Shown: positions 59,837-64,000 of the stretch, one piece after another | Numbering within the stretch: position 1 is the first letter of the stretch | How the letters are laid out: the number at the start of each line of letters is the position of its first letter | Source: Saccharopolyspora rosea | GTDB taxonomy: Bacteria; Actinomycetota; Actinomycetes; Mycobacteriales; Pseudonocardiaceae | DNA length: 64,000 nt | Direction: 5' to 3' | Assembly: GCF_025643595.1 (NCBI RefSeq) | Contig: NZ_CP102826.1 | Location: forward strand, 6,386,001-6,450,000 | Made by a program: the position numbers and the translations under genes | The notes under the pieces: generated by a model | Database searches by the model: none | Told to the model about the DNA's origin: nothing | What the model saw: only the letters and a program-made list of their open reading frames with translations

Positions 59837-61114
59837 ATGGTCAGCGTTCGGCGGGTCGCGATCATCGGCGGCAACCGGATCCCCTTCGCGCGGTCCGGTG
59901 GCCCGTACGCGCAGGCGTCCAACCAGGACATGCTCACCGCCGCGCTGGACGGGCTGATCGCCCGGTTCGGGTTGCAGGGCGAGCGCGTCGGCGAGTTCGT
60001 CGCGGGCGCCGTGCTCAAGCACAGCCGGGACTTCAACCTGGCGCGGGAGACCGTGCTGGGCTCCCGCCTCGACCCGCGCACCCCGGCCCACGACGTGCAG
60101 ATGGCCTGCGCGACCGGGCTGGAGTCGGTCGTGTCGGTGGCCAACAAGATCGCGCTCGGCCAGCTCGACTCCGGCATCGCCGGTGGCGTGGACTCCGCCA
60201 GCGACGCGCCGATCGGGCTCAACGACGACCTGCGCCGGGTCCTGCTGCGCGCCAACCACGCCCGGAGCACCGGCGGACGCCTCCGGGCGCTGACCGCGCT
60301 CCGCCCGCACCACGTGGTGCCCGAGATCCCGCGCAACGCCGAGCCGCGCACCGGGCTGTCGATGGGCGAGCACGCCGCGAAGACCGCGCTGGCCTGGGAG
60401 ATCGACCGCGAGTCGCAGGACGAGCTGGCCGCGCGCAGCCACCAGCGGCTCGCCGCCGCCTACGAACGCGGGTTCTTCGACGACCTGGTCACCTCCTACC
60501 TCGGGCTCGGCCGGGACCAGAACCTCCGGCCGGACAGCACCGCCGACAAGCTCGCGAAGCTCAAGCCGGTGTTCGGCCGCGGCGAGGGCGCGACCATGAC
60601 GGCGGGCAACTCGACCCCGCTGTCCGACGGCGCGTCCACCGTGCTGCTGGCCAGCGAGGAGTGGGCGCAGCAGCGGCGACTGCCGGTGCTGGCCTACCTC
60701 GGCGACGTCGTCTCCGGCGCGGTCGACCACGTCAGCGGCGACGAGGGGCTGCTGATGGCCCCGGCGTACGCGGTGCCGAAGCTGCTGGACCGCACCGGGT
60801 TGTCGCTCGGCGACTTCGACTTCTACGAAGTGCACGAGGCGTTCGCCTCGCAGGTGCTGGCGACGCTGCGGGCCTGGCAGGACCCGGAGTTCTGCAAGAC
60901 CCGGCTGGGCCTGGACGCGCCGCTGGGCGAGATCGACCCGGCGAGGCTGAACGTCAACGGCTCGTCGCTGGCCGCCGGGCACCCGTTCGCCGCGACGGGC
61001 GGCCGCATCGTGGCGACCCTGGCCAAGCTGCTGGCCGAGAAGGGTTCCGGTCGCGGCCTGATCTCCGTGTGCGCGGCGGGCGGCCAGGGCATGACGGCGG
61101 TGCTGGAGCGCTGA
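59837..61114 (+). CDS. fadA2: Acetyl-CoA C-acyltransferase (thiolase), FadA2-like
   Basis: The 425-residue thiolase has the nucleophile Cys91 in DVQMACATGLESV. TAGNSTPLSDGASTVLLAS, NVNGSSLAAGHPFAATGGR (His) and CAAGGQGM (second Cys) complete the active site. It cleaves 3-oxoacyl-CoA or condenses two acyl-CoAs. The neighbours, FabG4 and HtdX, form the set Rv0241c-Rv0243 of M. tuberculosis, where FadE5 is next door; in this genome FadE5 is about 17 kb away but shares the operator. The first in-frame ATG (five codons up) has no ribosome binding site; GCGAGGAGTC lies before the ATG at 59837. Confidence 0.94.
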   Translation: MVSVRRVAIIGGNRIPFARSGGPYAQASNQDMLTAALDGLIARFGLQGERVGEFVAGAVLKHSRDFNLARETVLGSRLDPRTPAHDVQMACATGLESVVSVANKIALGQLDSGIAGGVDSASDAPIGLNDDLRRVLLRANHARSTGGRLRALTALRPHHVVPEIPRNAEPRTGLSMGEHAAKTALAWEIDRESQDELAARSHQRLAAAYERGFFDDLVTSYLGLGRDQNLRPDSTADKLAKLKPVFGRGEGATMTAGNSTPLSDGASTVLLASEEWAQQRRLPVLAYLGDVVSGAVDHVSGDEGLLMAPAYAVPKLLDRTGLSLGDFDFYEVHEAFASQVLATLRAWQDPEFCKTRLGLDAPLGEIDPARLNVNGSSLAAGHPFAATGGRIVATLAKLLAEKGSGRGLISVCAAGGQGMTAVLER

Positions 61115-61199
61115 GAGCCGGTCTTCCCACCTGGCACCGGGCGGCGGCCTCCGCAGCCCGCACCGCCACGCACCAGAGCCCGGGACAGGCCCTGCGGCA

Positions 61200-62483
61200 T
61201 CACCAGGTCGGCTCGTCGGCGCCGTAGGCGGGCGGGCGCTGCCAGCGCAGCGGGCGGCCGTCGACCCGGCCGGGCGGGGCGACCGCCGTGACGTCGCCGA
61301 TCCGCACCAGCCACGGCGCCGGGTCGGTGGCCCGCTCGCGCGGTGCCGTGCGCGGCTGGCCGAGCAGCCAGTGCGCGGTGCGGGCCAGCGACAGCTCGCG
61401 CACCCACGTGCCGCCCTCGGCGGCCTGGCGGCGGAGGCCGTCGAGCACGGCCGCGGCGCAGAGGTAGCCGGTCCCGTGGTCGAGCAGCTGGCACGGCAGC
61501 GCACCCGGCCGTTCGCCGTCCGGGGACTCCACTATGGACACTCCGGAGGCCGCCTGGACGATGCTGTCGAAACCGCGCCGGTCGCCCCACGGCCCGGTGT
61601 TCCCCCACGCGGAGAGCGAGACGACGACCAGTCCCGGGTGGCGTTCGGCGAGTTCCTCCGCGCCGAGCCCGAACCGGTCGAGCGCACCCGGGCGGTAGCC
61701 GTGCACTAGCACGTCCGCGCCGTCGAGGAGTTCGCGCAGCCGGGCCAGGCCGTCCGGGGTCCGGGCGTCGAGCACCGCGCTGCGCTTGCCCAGCAGCGCG
61801 TCCTGGCTGCCCGGTCGCTCCGGGCGGTGCGGCGGGTCGAGGCGCAGGACGTCCGCACCGAGCGCCCCCAGGTACCGGGTGCACACCGGACCGGCGATGA
61901 CCCTGGTCAGGTCCAGCACGCGAACCGGTTCCCGCCCGGCGCGCGGCGCGGCGTCGCCGATCCGCCGCGTACCGACGAGCGGTCGGACGGCCACCGCCCG
62001 ACCCGGCCCTTCGGCGGCCCACTGCTGTGGAGTCCGCACCGCCGCCGCGATGCCACCCGCGGCGACGACGCGGTCCTCCACCTCGCGCGACGGGGTGCGC
62101 CCGAGCACCGATTCCACTGCGGACTCGTCGGCGTCCAGCGCGCGCAGCAGCGCTTCGCGGTGCCAGGGGTAGTTGCCGTGGGTGCGGACCCAACCGTCCG
62201 CCGCTCGCCAGAAGCGCGACAGCGGTGCGAACGTCGACCCGGCGACCTCCCCGCCGACCCGCAGGTGCGCCTCGCTGCGCATCGCGGCGGCGAGGTGCCC
62301 GGTGTCGAGCCGGACCCGGCGGCCGGTCGCGAGCAGCGCCGCGCCGACGCACGCGATCGCGAGGTCCTCGACCGGCAACCGGGCCGGCAGGTGCCCCGGC
62401 TCGCCCACCACGTCCAGCTCGTCCGGATCCCGTTCGATCCCGATCGCCTCGCACGCCTCCGAGACCAACCGCCGCCACATCAC
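61200..62483 (-). CDS. Family III CoA-transferase (CaiB/BaiF) with apparently permuted domain order
   Basis: The 427-residue protein has the usual N-terminal CaiB segment, VRVLDLTRVIAGPVCTRYLGALGADVLRLD, not at the start but at about 187-216. The usual C-terminal half (FWRAADGWVRTHGNYPWHREALLRAL, SREVEDRVVAAGGIAAAVRTPQQWA) lies before it, at about 90-160. The catalytic Asp is likely Asp335 in CQLLDHGTGYLCAAAVLDGL. This reads as a circular permutation or a swapped tandem. It should move CoA between acyl groups. The GTG start precedes MWRRLV; the gene is convergent with fadA2. The enzyme is probably active. Confidence 0.85.
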   Translation of the reverse strand: MMWRRLVSEACEAIGIERDPDELDVVGEPGHLPARLPVEDLAIACVGAALLATGRRVRLDTGHLAAAMRSEAHLRVGGEVAGSTFAPLSRFWRAADGWVRTHGNYPWHREALLRALDADESAVESVLGRTPSREVEDRVVAAGGIAAAVRTPQQWAAEGPGRAVAVRPLVGTRRIGDAAPRAGREPVRVLDLTRVIAGPVCTRYLGALGADVLRLDPPHRPERPGSQDALLGKRSAVLDARTPDGLARLRELLDGADVLVHGYRPGALDRFGLGAEELAERHPGLVVVSLSAWGNTGPWGDRRGFDSIVQAASGVSIVESPDGERPGALPCQLLDHGTGYLCAAAVLDGLRRQAAEGGTWVRELSLARTAHWLLGQPRTAPRERATDPAPWLVRIGDVTAVAPPGRVDGRPLRWQRPPAYGADEPTW

Positions 62484-62641
62484 GCGCCGATTCTGCCGCG
62501 GTCGGCCCCCGCTGTGGCCGCACTCGCGCGGATTGAAACGTTTTGCCCGGTGAGCTGGCTCATGCCGGGTTGGGCGGACCGGGCAAACAAGTTAGCATTG
62601 CAAACGAACTTGTCCGATTCGTTACGAGGGGTGGCGGGCCG

Positions 62642-63874
62642 ATGAGCGGCTCCGGGCACGACGTGCGGTTGTTCGACGTGTTCAAGGGACAGCCCAAGGC
62701 CGTGTGGATCACCGCGTTCGCGGCCGTGATCGCGTTCATGGGAATCGGCCTGGTGGACCCGATCCTGCTGTCCATCGCCGAGGCGTTGAAGGCCGGTCCC
62801 GAGCAGGTCACGTTGCTGTTCTCGTCGTACCTCGGCGTGCAGGTCGTGGCGATGCTCATCACCGGTGCGTTCAGCGCGCGGTTCGGCCCCAAGCGGACGG
62901 TGGTCACCGGGTTGGTGCTGATCGTGGTGGCGACCCTGCTGTGCGCGCTGGCCGGGTCGATCGGGCAGCTGGTGGCGCTGCGCGCGGTGTGGGGACTCGG
63001 CAACGCGTTCTTCATCGCCACCGCGCTGTCGGTGATCGTCGGTGCCGCCAGCGGCGGCCAGCAGGCGGCGGTGCTGCTCTACGAGGCCGCGCTGGGCATC
63101 GGGCTGTCGACCGGACCGCTGCTCGGTGCGCTGCTGGGCAACATCTCCTGGCGCGGGCCGTTCGCCGGAACCGCCGTGCTGATGGCCATCGCGCTGATCC
63201 TGTCCGCCGGGTTCCTGCCCAAGGACGGCGACCGCGCCCAGCGGCAGAAGATCCGCCTCGCCGATCCGCTGCGGGCGCTGCGGCACGGCGGCCTGCTGCG
63301 AGTGTCGGTCGGTTCCGCCTTCTACACCGCCTCGTTCTTCATCGTGCTGGCGTGGGCGCCGTTCGTGCTGGAGTTCGGCGCGATCGCGGTCGGCCTGGTG
63401 TTCTTCGGCTGGGGTCTGTGCGTGGCCTTCGCCGGCGTGACGCTCGCGCCGAAGCTCGCCGCCCGGTTCGGCGAGATCGGCGGGACCGTGCTCGCCGTGG
63501 TGATCTACGCGGTGCTGCTGGCGCTCATGGCCGTGGGCTCCAAGCCGGTCGTGGTCGTCGCGGTGGTCCTCAGCGGACTGGCGTCCGGCCTGCTCAACAC
63601 CCTGTTCACCGGGTCGGCGATGAGCATCAGCGGTGCGCCCCGGCCAGTGGCCAGCGCCGGCTACAACTTCTGCCGCTGGCTGGGCGGCGCGGTGGCCGCG
63701 ACGCTGGTCGGCCACGTCGCCTCGTGGCTCGGCTTCAAGCAGTCGCCGTTCGCCGTCGGGGCCGTGCTCTGCCTCGTCGCCGCCCTGCTGCTGGCGCTGG
63801 AGATGCGCAGCAGCAAGAACGCGAACGAGCGCGAACTGCCCACCGAGGCCGCCCTGGTCGGCGAGGAGTTCTGA
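62642..63874 (+). CDS. MFS transporter
   Basis: The 410-residue, twelve-helix transporter has FMGIGLVDPILLSIAEAL in helix 1, GAFSARFGPKRTVVTGLVL (motif A-like), RAVWGLGNAFFIATALSVIVG and a motif C-like LYEAALGIGLSTGPLLGALLG in helix 5. It resembles bacterial drug/metabolite exporters of the ACDE/Bmr type; the substrate is unknown. It starts 4 bp after GAGGGGTGGCGGGCCG; the ribosome binding site GAGGGG is 12 bp from the ATG. Upstream the sequence CAAACGAACTTGTCCGATTCGTTACG contains a possible AACGA/TCGTT operator. No regulator gene is adjacent. Confidence 0.88.
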   Translation: MSGSGHDVRLFDVFKGQPKAVWITAFAAVIAFMGIGLVDPILLSIAEALKAGPEQVTLLFSSYLGVQVVAMLITGAFSARFGPKRTVVTGLVLIVVATLLCALAGSIGQLVALRAVWGLGNAFFIATALSVIVGAASGGQQAAVLLYEAALGIGLSTGPLLGALLGNISWRGPFAGTAVLMAIALILSAGFLPKDGDRAQRQKIRLADPLRALRHGGLLRVSVGSAFYTASFFIVLAWAPFVLEFGAIAVGLVFFGWGLCVAFAGVTLAPKLAARFGEIGGTVLAVVIYAVLLALMAVGSKPVVVVAVVLSGLASGLLNTLFTGSAMSISGAPRPVASAGYNFCRWLGGAVAATLVGHVASWLGFKQSPFAVGAVLCLVAALLLALEMRSSKNANERELPTEAALVGEEF

Positions 63875-63890
63875 GCGCTCCCGGCGACGC

Positions 63891-63921
63891 GGCGGGCCCC
63901 TCCGGCTCGGAGGTGCCCGCC
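63891..63921. terminator. Bidirectional terminator
   Basis: GGCGGGC (63891-63897) pairs with GCCCGCC (63915-63921), with an inner CTCC/GGAG pair, between the MFS gene and the convergent partial gene. Confidence 0.85.
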
Positions 63922-63927
63922 GCTTCG

Positions 63928-64000
63928 TCAGAGCGATCCGACGTACAACCGTGCCCAGTCCTCCGGGCGCAGGTCGCGCGGCAGTGCGCCGCGGGGCACG
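63928..64000 (-). CDS. Unidentified CDS, C-terminal end only
   Basis: A minus-strand frame enters from the right window edge and ends at a TGA (complement of 63928-63930). It gives RGALPRDLRPEDWARLYVGSL as the last residues. The stop lies 6 bp from a bidirectional terminator, which supports a real gene end. Too little is visible to name a family. Confidence 0.55.
   Translation of the reverse strand, partial: VPRGALPRDLRPEDWARLYVGSL

Noticed and set aside
61115..61199. Possible remnant of the hairpin repeat (ACCGCCACGCAC then GACAGGCCCT)
   Set aside because: The similarity is limited to about 30 bp with many mismatches and could be chance in GC-rich DNA.

Overview
The window is high-GC actinobacterial chromosome. 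Three things point to an actinobacterium of the Mycobacteriales/Pseudonocardiales type, and I favour a Pseudonocardiaceae member such as Saccharopolyspora: HspR/HAIR control of dnaK and clpB, an IdeR/DtxR-type iron box, and gene order shared with Mycobacterium tuberculosis (DUF3151-fba-DedA; TrmH-membrane protein-pyrE-...-clpB; dcd next to tRNA-Gly; HtdX-FabG4-FadA2). The species is an inference. No rRNA genes or CRISPR arrays were seen.

0-16 kb is mostly housekeeping: the end of an HNH nuclease, a FUSC-like membrane protein, fructose-bisphosphate aldolase, a SigE-like sigma factor, a sugar (probably GlcNAc) kinase with nagA, a DedA protein, a TrmH methyltransferase, pyrE, an SDR, a divergent TetR/MFS pair with a GGAAC/GTTCC operator cluster, and clpB with a HAIR element. 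16-23 kb holds a MarR-controlled operon encoding a DHA2 exporter fused to three beta-sandwich repeats followed by a YceI protein carrying the same kind of domain; then a second MarR, a PNPOx-like protein and a flavohemoprotein. 23-27.5 kb is the dnaK-grpE-dnaJ-hspR operon with two HAIR-type sites.

27.5-46 kb contains envelope and regulatory genes (DUF4097 and DUF4232 lipoproteins, macro domain, SMR/TetR, DUF1707), the membrane Fe-S oxidoreductase EtfD, an XRE/DUF397 pair, a sugar transporter, dcd, tRNA-Gly(CCC), a persulfide dioxygenase-rhodanese, heme oxygenase behind an iron box, a FadE5-like acyl-CoA dehydrogenase, an M20 peptidase and two GPP34 proteins. 46-50 kb is a 2-oxo acid dehydrogenase operon (E1alpha, E1beta, E2).

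51.2-54.9 kb is an accessory island. It has a broken acyl-CoA dehydrogenase tail, a four-gene operon resembling a type VII secretion substrate/effector set, a 233-bp MITE-like element with 18-bp perfect terminal inverted repeats, and a tyrosine-recombinase remnant. From 54.9 kb to the end lie fatty-acid and CoA genes: acyl-CoA dehydrogenase, SCP2 protein, TetR, HtdX, FabG4, FadA2, a CoA-transferase with an apparently permuted domain order, and an MFS transporter.

The most interesting signal that no single gene explains is a 14-bp operator, YTACY-N4-RGTAR. It occurs six times, only upstream of lipid-oxidation genes (etfD, the fadE5-like gene, the SCP2/acyl-CoA dehydrogenase operon next to its TetR, and fabG4/fadA2), so it ties four dispersed loci into one probable regulon.
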